64,000 nucleotides of DNA from Amycolatopsis acidiphila (GTDB lineage Bacteria; Actinomycetota; Actinomycetes; Mycobacteriales; Pseudonocardiaceae). Positions 25,579-33,611 of the stretch are shown here, in pieces. Position numbers and translations under genes: made by a program. How positions within the stretch are numbered: position 1 is the stretch's first letter; every line of letters begins with the position of its first letter. The notes beneath the pieces are model-generated. The model was not told the origin of the DNA and did not search any database. It saw only the letters and a program-made list of their open reading frames with translations. The stretch is taken from positions 2,790,001 through 2,854,000 of the forward strand of contig NZ_CP090063.1 in the NCBI RefSeq assembly GCF_021391495.1, read 5' to 3'.

Positions 25579-27069
25579 TCACCGCATGACGAACGGGTCG
25601 GCCGCCGGCGCGTCGTCGGTGTTGACCCACACGCTCTTGGTCCGCGTGTACTGCGTCATCACGGCGAAGCCGTTTTCCTTGCCCAGCCCGCTGGATTTGA
25701 ATCCGCCCAGGGGAGACATCGGGGACATGGCGCGGTAGGTGTTGATCCAGACGGTACCCGCGTCGAGCTTCGCCGCGACGCGGTGTGCCCGGCCCACGTC
25801 CGCGGTCCAGACGCCTGCCGCGAGTCCGTAGTCACTGTCGTTCGCGATGCTGATCGCTTCCTCGTCGGAATCGAACGGGATCAGCCCGGCGACGGGGCCG
25901 AAGATCTCTTCCCGCGCGATCTTCATGTCGTTGCGCACGCCGCTGAACAACGTGGGTTCGTAGAACCAGCCGGGCAGCTCCGTACCGTCGCGACCCGACG
26001 GCCGCCGGCCTCCGGTCTCGAGCCTGGCGCCCTGCTCGAGGGCGCCGGCGACGAAGCTCTCGACCCTTTCGCGATGCGCGGCGAAGGCCAGCGGGCCGAT
26101 CTCAGTTGCCGCGTCCAGCGGGTCGCCGACCACGATGGTGCGGGCGCGCTCGGCCACCCGCGCCAGGATCTCGTCGTGCAGGCTGCGGTGCACGAGAACG
26201 CGGGACCCGCCCACGCACGTCTGGCCCGCGGCGGCGAAGATCCCCGCGACCACCCCCATCGCCGCGTTGTGCGGGTCGGCGTCGGCGAAGATGATGTTCG
26301 GCGACTTGCCGCCGAGCTCCAGCGTGACCGGCACGAGACGGTCACCCGCCACGGCCGCGATCCGCCGCCCTGTCTCGGTGCCGCCGGTGAACGCGATCTT
26401 GTCCACGCCGGGATGACGGATCAGGGCGTCCCCGGCTTCGGCGCCGAACCCGGTCACGACGTTGATCACGCCGGCCGGGATGCCGGCCTGCTCGACGAGC
26501 GGCATCAGGTCCAGCAGGGATGCCGAGGTGTGCTCGGAGGGCTTGACGACGACGGTGTTGCCCGCCGCCAGCGCGGGCGCGAGTTTCATGGCGGTCAGCA
26601 GGAGCGGTGAGTTCCACGGGCTGATCGCGCCGACGACACCGATCGGCTCACGCAGGGTGTAGTTGAGGATCGCCGGGTTGAGCGCCGGGATGACATCGCC
26701 CTGCACTTTGTCCGCGATCCCGCCGAAGTAGTAGAACCACTCCGGCAAGGTGACCAACTGCCCGCGCATCTCACGCAGGAGTTTGCCGTTGTCCTGCGAC
26801 TCGGCGCGCGCGAGCAGCTCCGCGTTCTCGCCGATGAGGTCACCCAGCCGGCGCAGCAGGTGTCCCCGTCTGGTCGCGCTCAGGTTCGACCACTCCGGCG
26901 ACTCGAACGCGCGGCGCGCGGCCCGCACTGCCGAGTCGACGTCCTCGGTCGTACCGCGGGCGGCCCTGTAGATCGGCTGCCCGGTCGACGGGTCGATGCT
27001 GTCGAACGTGCCGCGGCGCACGGCGTCGCACCATTTCCCGTCGATGTAGTGCTGACGTGTAGCTGTCAT
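25579..27069 (-). CDS. NAD(P)-dependent aldehyde dehydrogenase
   Basis: A 496-residue aldehyde dehydrogenase with Asn153 (PWNS), Glu251 (LELGGKS) and Cys285 (GQTCVG) in place. The ATG at 27069 overlaps the stop of the alpha/beta hydrolase (ATGA). In the operon it could oxidise a semialdehyde released after ring opening and hydrolysis, analogous in position to the late steps of pyrimidine breakdown. It is a different protein from the aldehyde dehydrogenase at 24-1520. Confidence 0.95.
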   Translation of the reverse strand: MTATRQHYIDGKWCDAVRRGTFDSIDPSTGQPIYRAARGTTEDVDSAVRAARRAFESPEWSNLSATRRGHLLRRLGDLIGENAELLARAESQDNGKLLREMRGQLVTLPEWFYYFGGIADKVQGDVIPALNPAILNYTLREPIGVVGAISPWNSPLLLTAMKLAPALAAGNTVVVKPSEHTSASLLDLMPLVEQAGIPAGVINVVTGFGAEAGDALIRHPGVDKIAFTGGTETGRRIAAVAGDRLVPVTLELGGKSPNIIFADADPHNAAMGVVAGIFAAAGQTCVGGSRVLVHRSLHDEILARVAERARTIVVGDPLDAATEIGPLAFAAHRERVESFVAGALEQGARLETGGRRPSGRDGTELPGWFYEPTLFSGVRNDMKIAREEIFGPVAGLIPFDSDEEAISIANDSDYGLAAGVWTADVGRAHRVAAKLDAGTVWINTYRAMSPMSPLGGFKSSGLGKENGFAVMTQYTRTKSVWVNTDDAPAADPFVMR

Positions 27070-27812
27070 GGGTGGTCCGTCCTCTTGTCTGATGTGGACA
27101 GATGCTCGGTGATCGCCTTTGCCAGTACCCGGGGTTGCTCGAGGGGAAGCAGGTGCGCCGCGTCCTCGACGACGACGGCCCGCGCATCCGGGATGCGGCC
27201 CGCCAGCCGCCGGGCCATGTCCGGTGTCGACCCCGTGTCGCGGCCACCCGTGATCACCAGGGTGGGTGCGACGATCCGGGTCAGGTGTGGCCACAGGTCG
27301 GCGTCGGCTTCGGCGAAAACCCGGTAGCAGGCCAGGTAGGAGTCGCGGTCGTTGGCCAGCAGCGTGTCCGACACGAGCGGCGGCAGGTGCGGCCTGGATC
27401 GCCGGAAGCCAGGCGAGAACCACCGGTCGACCGCCGCCCGAGCACTGGCTTCGAAAGACTCGGCAGCGCGGTGGTAGCGGGCGCGCACGGCCGCGCGTTC
27501 GTCCGGGGTGCGGTCGGCGACTGTGCTGACCAGCACGAGGCTCGCGACCTTGTCCGGGTGACTCAGCGCCAGCTGCTGGGCGACCAGCCCGCCCAGCGAG
27601 AAGCCGATGAGATGGACCGGCTCGGCGAGGGTGTCCGCGACGTCCTCGGCCAGCGCGGGCAGTGAGGTGGGTCCGGTCAGCGGGGACCGCGTGCCATGCC
27701 CGAGAAGATCGGGCGCCACGGCCGGGGCGGGCAGCAGGGGCCGGAGGTCCGTCCACATCGTCCCGTCGAGCCCGACACCGTGCAGGAGCACCAGGCGGTC
27801 CGTCGCGGTCAT
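27066..27812 (-). CDS. Alpha/beta hydrolase
   Basis: A 248-residue alpha/beta hydrolase. LLHGVGLDGTMW (oxyanion region) is near residue 9, the nucleophile motif GFSLGG near residue 74, the acid is probably in GGRDTGS near residue 195, and the His is in EDAAHLLP near residue 222. The size fits the family. It is coupled at both ends by ATGA overlaps, to a PF06684 gene upstream and the aldehyde dehydrogenase downstream. In the Rut pathway a similar hydrolase (RutD) acts after ring opening; the same logic is inferred here. Confidence 0.92.
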   Translation of the reverse strand: MTATDRLVLLHGVGLDGTMWTDLRPLLPAPAVAPDLLGHGTRSPLTGPTSLPALAEDVADTLAEPVHLIGFSLGGLVAQQLALSHPDKVASLVLVSTVADRTPDERAAVRARYHRAAESFEASARAAVDRWFSPGFRRSRPHLPPLVSDTLLANDRDSYLACYRVFAEADADLWPHLTRIVAPTLVITGGRDTGSTPDMARRLAGRIPDARAVVVEDAAHLLPLEQPRVLAKAITEHLSTSDKRTDHP

Positions 27813-28360
27813 CGTTCGCTGGACAGCGGCGCGAGCCGCGCCTTGGGCCTGCCCGCGCTGGCCGCGGCCAGACCGATGATGATCTCGTCGGCCCGCGGCG
27901 CGTCGGCGACCTGGACGGTGACGGTCTGATGGTGCGAGCGGATCGTGGCGTCGGTGACATGCTTGAGCGGGATGTCGAACGACACACCGGCAGGTGCGAC
28001 TTTCTCGACCGCGGGCAGCAGGGTTGTGGCGTTCGCGGCGTCCCGGAAGAAGTTGCCGAACTTGAGGGTGTGGATGAGGCCCGAACCGTGTTCGACCTCC
28101 CCGCCCAGACCGACGATCGCGGCCTTGCCGTAGGCCTCGACGGGCCGGCCGAGGGCCTCGACGACCAGTGGCGCGAGCAGCGCGCCGAGCGCCGGTGCCA
28201 CGTCGTCGATGGCAGGCAACAGATCTTCCACGTATCCCGCGCCGTGCCACGGATTCTCGATGACGGCGAGCACGACCGCGATGCGGCTGGGCGGGTCCAC
28301 GGGCCGGCCGTTCTCGGTGATGGTCTCTTCCACCTGGGTGACTGTCTTGCGGACCTTCAT
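27809..28360 (-). CDS. Amino acid synthesis family protein (PF06684), copy 1
   Basis: A 183-residue PF06684 (DUF1185) protein. Shared family features are IAVVLAVIENPWHGAGYVEDL near residue 27, KAAIVGLGGEVEHGSGLIHT near residue 79, and DAPRADEIIIGLA near residue 153. Solved members have a fold related to chorismate mutase and to RidA-like trimers, as I recall; no reaction is proven. It follows copy 2 with an ATGA overlap. The two copies are clearly related but differ, which suggests a heteromeric complex or two steps. Confidence 0.88.
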   Translation of the reverse strand: MKVRKTVTQVEETITENGRPVDPPSRIAVVLAVIENPWHGAGYVEDLLPAIDDVAPALGALLAPLVVEALGRPVEAYGKAAIVGLGGEVEHGSGLIHTLKFGNFFRDAANATTLLPAVEKVAPAGVSFDIPLKHVTDATIRSHHQTVTVQVADAPRADEIIIGLAAASAGRPKARLAPLSSER

Positions 28361-28959
28361 GCGTGCACCTCACTGAGGATGTCGGTGGGATCGATGGCGG
28401 TGTCGGTGCGGCGGTCGCCGATGCGGGCGAGGGGCCGCGGCCCCGCGGAGACGCCGAGGGCGATGAGGATCTCGTCGGCGCGCGGTGCGTCGCTGACCGA
28501 CAGGTTCACGGCCTGGTAGTGGCTTCGGGTGGAGGCGGCCGTCTTGTGCCACATCGGCACGGTCAGCACGGTGCCGGCCGGGGCCTGGGACTCGCCGAAA
28601 GCGATGATCGACTCGCCCTCGACGATGTGGCGGAACAGGTCGCCGAGGAACGGGGTGTGGATGAGGGCGGCGCCGTGCTCGACCTCTCCGTCCAGCCCGA
28701 CGAGAGCGGCCTTACCGAACGCCTCGACGTTGTCGGCGCCACCCAGGGCTCGGGTGATGCTGGTGGCGAGCGCGGAGGCGATCTTCGGGGCGAGTGTTTT
28801 CACCTCGGGGCCGAGGTCGGAAACGTGGCCCTGGTGCAGCCACGGGTTGGTGATGACAGCGGCGGCCACCGCTTTTCGCCACGGCCTGTCGAGGGGCTGT
28901 CCGCCCTCGGCGAGCACCACCTCCGTGCGGGTGACGATCTTGCGGATGGGATCGGTCAT
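28357..28959 (-). CDS. Amino acid synthesis family protein (PF06684), copy 2
   Basis: A 200-residue PF06684 protein with the same landmarks as its neighbour: AVAAAVITNPWLHQGHVSDL near residue 30, KAALVGLDGEVEHGAALIHT near residue 85, and DAPRADEILIALG near residue 160. The ATG at 28959 overlaps the stop of the luciferase-like gene. It follows the monooxygenase directly, so it is a good candidate to handle its unstable product, as RutC does in the uracil pathway. That role is inferred, not known. Confidence 0.88.
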   Translation of the reverse strand: MTDPIRKIVTRTEVVLAEGGQPLDRPWRKAVAAAVITNPWLHQGHVSDLGPEVKTLAPKIASALATSITRALGGADNVEAFGKAALVGLDGEVEHGAALIHTPFLGDLFRHIVEGESIIAFGESQAPAGTVLTVPMWHKTAASTRSHYQAVNLSVSDAPRADEILIALGVSAGPRPLARIGDRRTDTAIDPTDILSEVHA

Positions 28960-30101
28960 CGCAGCGCGCCGGCCAGCCCCGCGAACTGGGGCATGACCTT
29001 CTCGGCGAACAGGTCCAGGCTCCGGCGTGCGTTGCGGTGGGGCAGGCCGGGGTGGGTCGTCCACAACAGCAGGTGTTCCAGCGAGATCTCCGAGCGCAGC
29101 TCTTCGATCTTCTCCGCGACGAACTCCGGCGTGCCGACGAGCTGGTTGCGAGAGAGCAGGAAGTCGAAGTCCAGCCGGTGGCCGTCCGTCAGCTCCTCAC
29201 CTTCCTCCATGAGGTTGCCGAGGCCCCGCCAGTGCGTGATCCACCGGTAGCTGGTCATCACCGCTTCCTCGAACTCGGCGCGCGCCTGTTCCATGGTGTC
29301 GGCGACGTAGACGTCTCGCACGAGTGCGATGCCCTCGCCGAGCGGCACGTCCCGACCCTGCGTCTCGGACGCGACGTCACGGTAGAGCTCGAACCGGCCC
29401 TTGAGTGCGGAGACCGGAGGCAGCCAGAAGATTCCGTGGAAGTTGTTGCGTGCGGCCGATTCGATCGAGCGCGGGCTGTCGATGACCTGCCACAGTGGAG
29501 GGTGCGGCTGCTGCAGGGTTCGCGGCGACAGCGCCATTTTCGTGATCTCGTGCTCGGCGTTGGTGAACTCCGGCGTCGCCGGCGACATCGGATGTTGCCA
29601 CTTCACCCCTGGTGCCGGGAAGTCGTAGAACTCCCCGTGGTGCGCGAAGAACTCGTTCGCCCACGCCTTCTGCAGGATGGCGACCGTCTCTTCGAACAGT
29701 GCCCGGTTGCGTTCCTGGTCACGCGGGTCCGCGCTCGGGTTGAGGTTGAGCGCCTCCCGGCCGTACAGGCCGCGGCCGACGCCGACCTCGAGTCGGCCGC
29801 CGGAAAGGTGGTCGAGCATCGCGAGGTCCTCGGCCAGGCGGAGGGGATGCCAGAAGGTGGCGATGTTCGCCGCCTGCCCGATCCGGATGTTCCGTGTGTG
29901 CGCGGCGATGTCGACACCCATCAGAACGGGGTTCGGAGTGATCTCGAAGCCCTCGTGCCCGAAGTGGTGCTCGCTGTACCAGATGGACCAGAACCCGGCC
30001 TCGTCGGCGGCCCTGGCGAAGTCCCGGGCCTCGTTCATGACGACGTCGTACTCGCCGAGGCGGCCGGGGGCGCCGAGGTTGTGGAAGATCGAAAAGCGCA
30101 T
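28956..30101 (-). CDS. Luciferase-like (LLM class) flavin-dependent monooxygenase
   Basis: A 381-residue LLM-class enzyme of the bacterial luciferase fold, which uses reduced FMN and oxygen. Family marks are the N-terminal MRFSIFHNLGA and WSIWYSEHHFGHEGF strands, and GGRLEVGVGRGLYGREA near residue 101. This fold includes RutA, nitrilotriacetate and alkanesulfonate monooxygenases; it is not obviously RutA itself. The reductase is probably the gene at 24654-25157. It lies 33 bases after the gntR stop and starts the coupled enzyme chain. Confidence 0.93.
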   Translation of the reverse strand: MRFSIFHNLGAPGRLGEYDVVMNEARDFARAADEAGFWSIWYSEHHFGHEGFEITPNPVLMGVDIAAHTRNIRIGQAANIATFWHPLRLAEDLAMLDHLSGGRLEVGVGRGLYGREALNLNPSADPRDQERNRALFEETVAILQKAWANEFFAHHGEFYDFPAPGVKWQHPMSPATPEFTNAEHEITKMALSPRTLQQPHPPLWQVIDSPRSIESAARNNFHGIFWLPPVSALKGRFELYRDVASETQGRDVPLGEGIALVRDVYVADTMEQARAEFEEAVMTSYRWITHWRGLGNLMEEGEELTDGHRLDFDFLLSRNQLVGTPEFVAEKIEELRSEISLEHLLLWTTHPGLPHRNARRSLDLFAEKVMPQFAGLAGALR

Positions 30102-30134
30102 GGTTCTCCTTCGAATCGGGCTTCGCGAGGAAGG

Positions 30135-30821
30135 TCAGGCGGACGAGATGACGGCGTCGAGACCCGCCATGACGGCGTGATGACTGGCCTGGACATGCTG
30201 GCGCATCAGGTTCTCCGCACCCACCCCGTCCTTCGCGCGAATCAGTTCCAGAACGCGGTGGTGCTCGCGCTCGGAGTCCAGCGGCCGGCCCGGCTGCGCC
30301 AGCGAGGTCTTCACCAGCCGCGGATAGGCGAGCTGGTTCATCAGGATGCGGTAATGCGTGGCGAGCTTGTGGTTGTCGGCGCCCGCGATGAGGATCTCGT
30401 GGAACTCGTGCACCAGCTCCGCGTAGCGTTCGGTCTCGCCGGCCGCGACCGCGGCGTCGGCGTCGGCGACATTCGCTTTCATGGCGGCGAGCTCGGGAAT
30501 GTCGCCGCGCGCGGCCATCAGACGGGCCGCGGCGCCTTCGAGCAGCTGTTTCATCTCGAACAGCTCGTTGATCTCTCGCCGGGACGGCGCTGCCACGAAC
30601 GTGCCGACGCGGGACCGGACCTCGACGAGGCCTTCGGTCTGCAGTTGCTTGAGTGCCTCGCGCACCGGCGTACGGCTGATACCGAACGTCTCGGCCAGTG
30701 TCACCTCCGACAGCGCGTCGCCGGGGGCGAGCTCCCCGTTGATGATCATCTGCCGCAGGCCGTCGGCCACCTGTTCCTGCAGATTGGTGGTGACCAACTT
30801 GCGTGTCGACCCCGCGGCCAT
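30135..30821 (-). CDS. GntR family regulator, FCD (FadR) type
   Basis: A 228-residue regulator: winged helix from about residue 13 to 75 (SEVTLAETFGISRTPVREALKQLQTEGLVEVRSRVGTFVA) and an all-helical FCD ligand domain from about 80 on (ELVHEFHEILIAGADNHKL). It probably represses its own operon and the divergent permease-RibBA-small gene operon, through the two palindromes at 30844-30860 and 30999-31015. The ligand is probably the substrate or an early product. Confidence 0.95.
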   Translation of the reverse strand: MAAGSTRKLVTTNLQEQVADGLRQMIINGELAPGDALSEVTLAETFGISRTPVREALKQLQTEGLVEVRSRVGTFVAAPSRREINELFEMKQLLEGAAARLMAARGDIPELAAMKANVADADAAVAAGETERYAELVHEFHEILIAGADNHKLATHYRILMNQLAYPRLVKTSLAQPGRPLDSEREHHRVLELIRAKDGVGAENLMRQHVQASHHAVMAGLDAVISSA

Positions 30822-30843
30822 TCCTCGTACCTTCCACCATTGC

Positions 30844-30860
30844 TGCCATGTTGTATGGCA
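30844..30860. promoter_or_regulatory. Predicted GntR operator 1
   Basis: TGCCAT-GTTGT-ATGGCA is a perfect 6-bp inverted repeat with a 5-base spacer, 23 bases before the gntR start and just downstream of its predicted -10 box. The same arms recur at 30999-31015 on the other side of the divergent region. Confidence 0.75.
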
Positions 30861-30872
30861 GATCCAGAAGAA

Positions 30873-30901
30873 AGCTAACGGAGCGATAGCGGCTCCGTCA
30901 A
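30873..30901 (-). promoter_or_regulatory. Predicted promoter of gntR and the enzyme operon
   Basis: On the minus strand, TTGACG (30901-30896) and TTAGCT (30878-30873) are spaced by 17 bases. Operator 1 lies 12 bases downstream of the -10 box, a good place for repression. Confidence 0.5.
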
Positions 30902-30951
30902 GTCGTGCTTTGGCCGGGTTTCCCTTGCTAGACCTTGCTTAAGGGTGATCC

Positions 30952-30980
30952 TTGACATCCCGGCCGACGTTCTGCACAGT
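30952..30980 (+). promoter_or_regulatory. Predicted promoter of the permease-RibBA operon
   Basis: A perfect TTGACA at 30952-30957 is followed 17 bases later by CACAGT, a weak -10 match. Operator 2 lies 18 bases further downstream. Confidence 0.45.
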
Positions 30981-30998
30981 GACCCGTCACAGGGCCGC

Positions 30999-31015
30999 TG
31001 CCATACATCATGGCA
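30999..31015. promoter_or_regulatory. Predicted GntR operator 2
   Basis: TGCCAT-ACATC-ATGGCA has arms identical to operator 1 with a different spacer. It lies 17 bases before the permease start and downstream of its predicted promoter. Confidence 0.75.
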
Positions 31016-31032
31016 AATAGAGAGGTTTACTC

Positions 31033-32490
31033 ATGCCCAAGTCCCCCTCCGCCGAGACCGAGGACCGGCACTACCGCACCAGGGTCGCGGCGATCGAGCC
31101 GTACGGTGTCGACCACATTCCGGACGCCGAACGCCATGGCACGGCCCGGTCCCAGTTCTCGATCTGGTTCGCCGCCGGTCTCAACTTCCCGATCATGGTG
31201 CTCGGGTTCTCCGCGGTCAGCTACGGGCTCTCGCTCACGGCGGCGGTGACGGCGATCGTCGCCGGGTCGCTGATCGGCGCCGTCGTGCAGGGCGTTCTCT
31301 CGCAGATGGGCGCACGACTGGGCGTACCGCAGCAGATCCAGGCGCGGGGGCCGCTCGGATTCTTCGGCAACTTCGTCCCGGTCGCCTATATCAACGTCTT
31401 CGCCGGTATCGGCTGGGCCGCGGTGACGATCATCCTCGGTGCGCAGGCGCTCCACCACCTGGTGCCGGGCGTACCGTTCTGGCTCACCGCGCTGATCCTG
31501 GTCACCGTCCAGCTCGTCGTGGCCGTCTTCGGCTACAACATGATCCATTTCCTGCAGAAGATCCTGTCGGTGGTGCTGTTCTTCGGCTTCGTGCTCATCA
31601 CCGTGGTGTCCGTGGTGCGCGGCGACGCGCTGAACTTCGACGCCAACCCGGCCGCACCGTTCTACCTGGGCGCGACCGGCGGCTGGATCACCTTCGCGGG
31701 GTTCTTCATGTCGTTTCTCATCGCGTGGTGGCCCTTCGCGTCGGACTATTCGCGGTACCTGCCCGACGACGACACCACCGCACGCCGCGCCGGCGGCTAC
31801 ACCCTCGCCGGAAACTTCCTCACGCTGACCTGGCTCGGCATCGCCGGTGCTCTGCTCGGCGGTTCCGCGATCGCGGGGGAGGAACCCATCCAAGCACTGG
31901 CCCGGCTGACCGGCCCCTGGGCCCCGGTCGCGCTGGTCATCGTCATGATCTCGTCGTTCTCGCAGAACTTCCTCAACGTCTACGGCGGCGCGATCTCGGT
32001 GCAGACCCTGCGCATCCCGGTCAGCCGCCGCACCGCCGTCGTCGTGATCTGCGTGGCGGCCTACCTCATCAGTCTGTGGGCGGGGGCGGGGTTCGAGGCG
32101 AAGTTCAAGAACTTCTTGTTCCTCGGGGCCTACCTCATCGCCCCCTTCGGGGCCGCGCTGCTGCTCGACTACTTCGTGGGAGGACGCAAGGACAAAAGCC
32201 GCATTCCCGAGCTGTACGACGAGACCCGGCTGGTGAACTGGGGTTTCTTCGCCTGGCTCGCCGGGGTCGTGGCGTCGGTGCCGTTCTGGAACCTGTCCTT
32301 CTACCGGGGCTGGGTCACGGTCCACCATCCTGAGTGGGGTGATCTGACCTATTTCGCGGGCTTCGCCGTGGCGGTGGTGGTCTACCTGCTGACCTACCGC
32401 CTCCCGGGAATTCGCCGGCGGGGTGCACCGAGTTCGGACGCCGCCGTTCCGGTCGAGAGCGCCGTGGTCGGTGGCGAGGAACGGCCATGA
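31033..32490 (+). CDS. NCS1 family nucleobase-type permease
   Basis: A 485-residue NCS1 symporter with about twelve membrane segments. It has the typical cytoplasmic lead RVAAIEPYGVDHIPDAERHGTARSQF, the QIQARGPLGFFGNFVP segment near residue 100, and DYSRYLPDD near residue 238. It should import the ring compound that the divergent LLM operon degrades. The ATG has a GAGAGGT site. Its stop overlaps the ribBA start (ATGA), so transport and flavin precursor synthesis are coupled. Regulated through operator 2. Confidence 0.94.
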   Translation: MPKSPSAETEDRHYRTRVAAIEPYGVDHIPDAERHGTARSQFSIWFAAGLNFPIMVLGFSAVSYGLSLTAAVTAIVAGSLIGAVVQGVLSQMGARLGVPQQIQARGPLGFFGNFVPVAYINVFAGIGWAAVTIILGAQALHHLVPGVPFWLTALILVTVQLVVAVFGYNMIHFLQKILSVVLFFGFVLITVVSVVRGDALNFDANPAAPFYLGATGGWITFAGFFMSFLIAWWPFASDYSRYLPDDDTTARRAGGYTLAGNFLTLTWLGIAGALLGGSAIAGEEPIQALARLTGPWAPVALVIVMISSFSQNFLNVYGGAISVQTLRIPVSRRTAVVVICVAAYLISLWAGAGFEAKFKNFLFLGAYLIAPFGAALLLDYFVGGRKDKSRIPELYDETRLVNWGFFAWLAGVVASVPFWNLSFYRGWVTVHHPEWGDLTYFAGFAVAVVVYLLTYRLPGIRRRGAPSSDAAVPVESAVVGGEERP

Positions 32491-33611
32491 CGCCCGCGCT
32501 GGACTTCGTCGCCCGAGTCGAGACCGCGGTGGCCGAGATCGCCGCGGGCCGGGCGGTCGTGGTCACCGATGACCACGACCGGGAGGACGAGGGCGATCTG
32601 ATCTTCGCGGCCGAGCTGGCGACAGCCGGGCTGGTCGCGTTCACCGTCCGGCACGGCTCCGGGGTGCTGTGCGTGGCGATGGATGGCGACCGGCTCGATG
32701 CGTTGCGCCTGCCTCCGATGTGTGTCAGGAACGAGGACCCGAAGGGCACTGCTTACGCGGTGAGCGTCGACGCGCGCCAGGGCGTCGGCACCGGGATCTC
32801 GGCCGCCGACCGCGCACGGACGCTGCGGTTGTTGGCGGACCCCGCCACCACACCCGGCGAGCTGACCCGTCCAGGACACGTGTTCCCGCTGCGGGCGCGG
32901 CCTGGAGGAGTGCTGGAACGGCGCGGCCACACCGAGGCCGCGGTCGAGCTGACGCGGCTGGCGGGGCTGCCGGAAGCCGGGGCGCTGTGCGAGATCGTCC
33001 ACGACGAGGGGACGCTGCGTCGCGGCCGGGCACTCGACGAGTTCTGCGCGGAACACGGTCTGCACAAGCTCTCCGTGGCCGACCTCGTCCGCTACCGGCG
33101 CCGCCCGGTCGTCGCGGGACCGGTACGCCTGCCCACGCCGCACGGCAAGTTCAAGGCCATGGTCTGCGTGGACGAGGAAGCCGAGCACCTCGCGCTGGTG
33201 CTCGGGGAGGTGGCAGGCCGGGATGACGTGCCCGTGCACGTCCACACCGAATGCCTGACCGGCGACGTCTTCGGTGCGCGCGGATGCGGCTGCGCGGCCC
33301 GGCTCGACCAGGCGCTGACCGAGATCAGGCAGGCCGGCGCCGGCGTGCTCGTGTATCTGCGCCGGACCGGCAGCCTGCTCGGCAGCCTGCGGGGCGGCGC
33401 GTGCGGGCGAGCCGATCCCGTTGTGGCGGCGCGCGTTCTGGCGGATTTGCGAGTCGCCTCGGCCAGGATGCTCGGCGGCGACTCGGCCGTCGAAGCAGCC
33501 CTCACCCCCTCGGGAGTCGGTCGGCAGCGGCAGACGCGCGCCCGGCACAGGACCACCATCGACATCACGAGAAAGGACCCGCGCCATGCCCACCCTGCTC
33601 ACCCAGCATGA
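32487..33611 (+). CDS. ribBA: RibBA-like protein with a degenerate GTP cyclohydrolase II domain
   Basis: A 374-residue protein. The N-terminal domain matches 3,4-dihydroxy-2-butanone-4-phosphate synthase well: the acidic metal loop DDHDREDEGD (residues 28-37), RHGSG near 55, GISAADRARTLRLLADP near 103, and HTEAA with His148. The C-terminal domain keeps the zinc Cys256, Cys267 and Cys269. It lacks the GRGIGL arginine loop and the D-A/E-N ... D-x-R catalytic stretch, about 25-30 residues in all, and ends in an Arg/His-rich tail. So only the butanone-phosphate half is likely active. The paralogue for housekeeping flavin synthesis is presumably elsewhere. Confidence 0.88.
   Translation: MTPALDFVARVETAVAEIAAGRAVVVTDDHDREDEGDLIFAAELATAGLVAFTVRHGSGVLCVAMDGDRLDALRLPPMCVRNEDPKGTAYAVSVDARQGVGTGISAADRARTLRLLADPATTPGELTRPGHVFPLRARPGGVLERRGHTEAAVELTRLAGLPEAGALCEIVHDEGTLRRGRALDEFCAEHGLHKLSVADLVRYRRRPVVAGPVRLPTPHGKFKAMVCVDEEAEHLALVLGEVAGRDDVPVHVHTECLTGDVFGARGCGCAARLDQALTEIRQAGAGVLVYLRRTGSLLGSLRGGACGRADPVVAARVLADLRVASARMLGGDSAVEAALTPSGVGRQRQTRARHRTTIDITRKDPRHAHPAHPA

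Noticed and set aside
28956..30101. Calling the LLM enzyme RutA
   Set aside because: It has the fold, but its specific sequence blocks are those of the general alkanal-type LLM group, and no rutB gene is present.
32400..32490. An FMN riboswitch before ribBA
   Set aside because: The gene starts inside the permease stop codon, so there is no leader to hold a riboswitch, and no conserved FMN element was seen.
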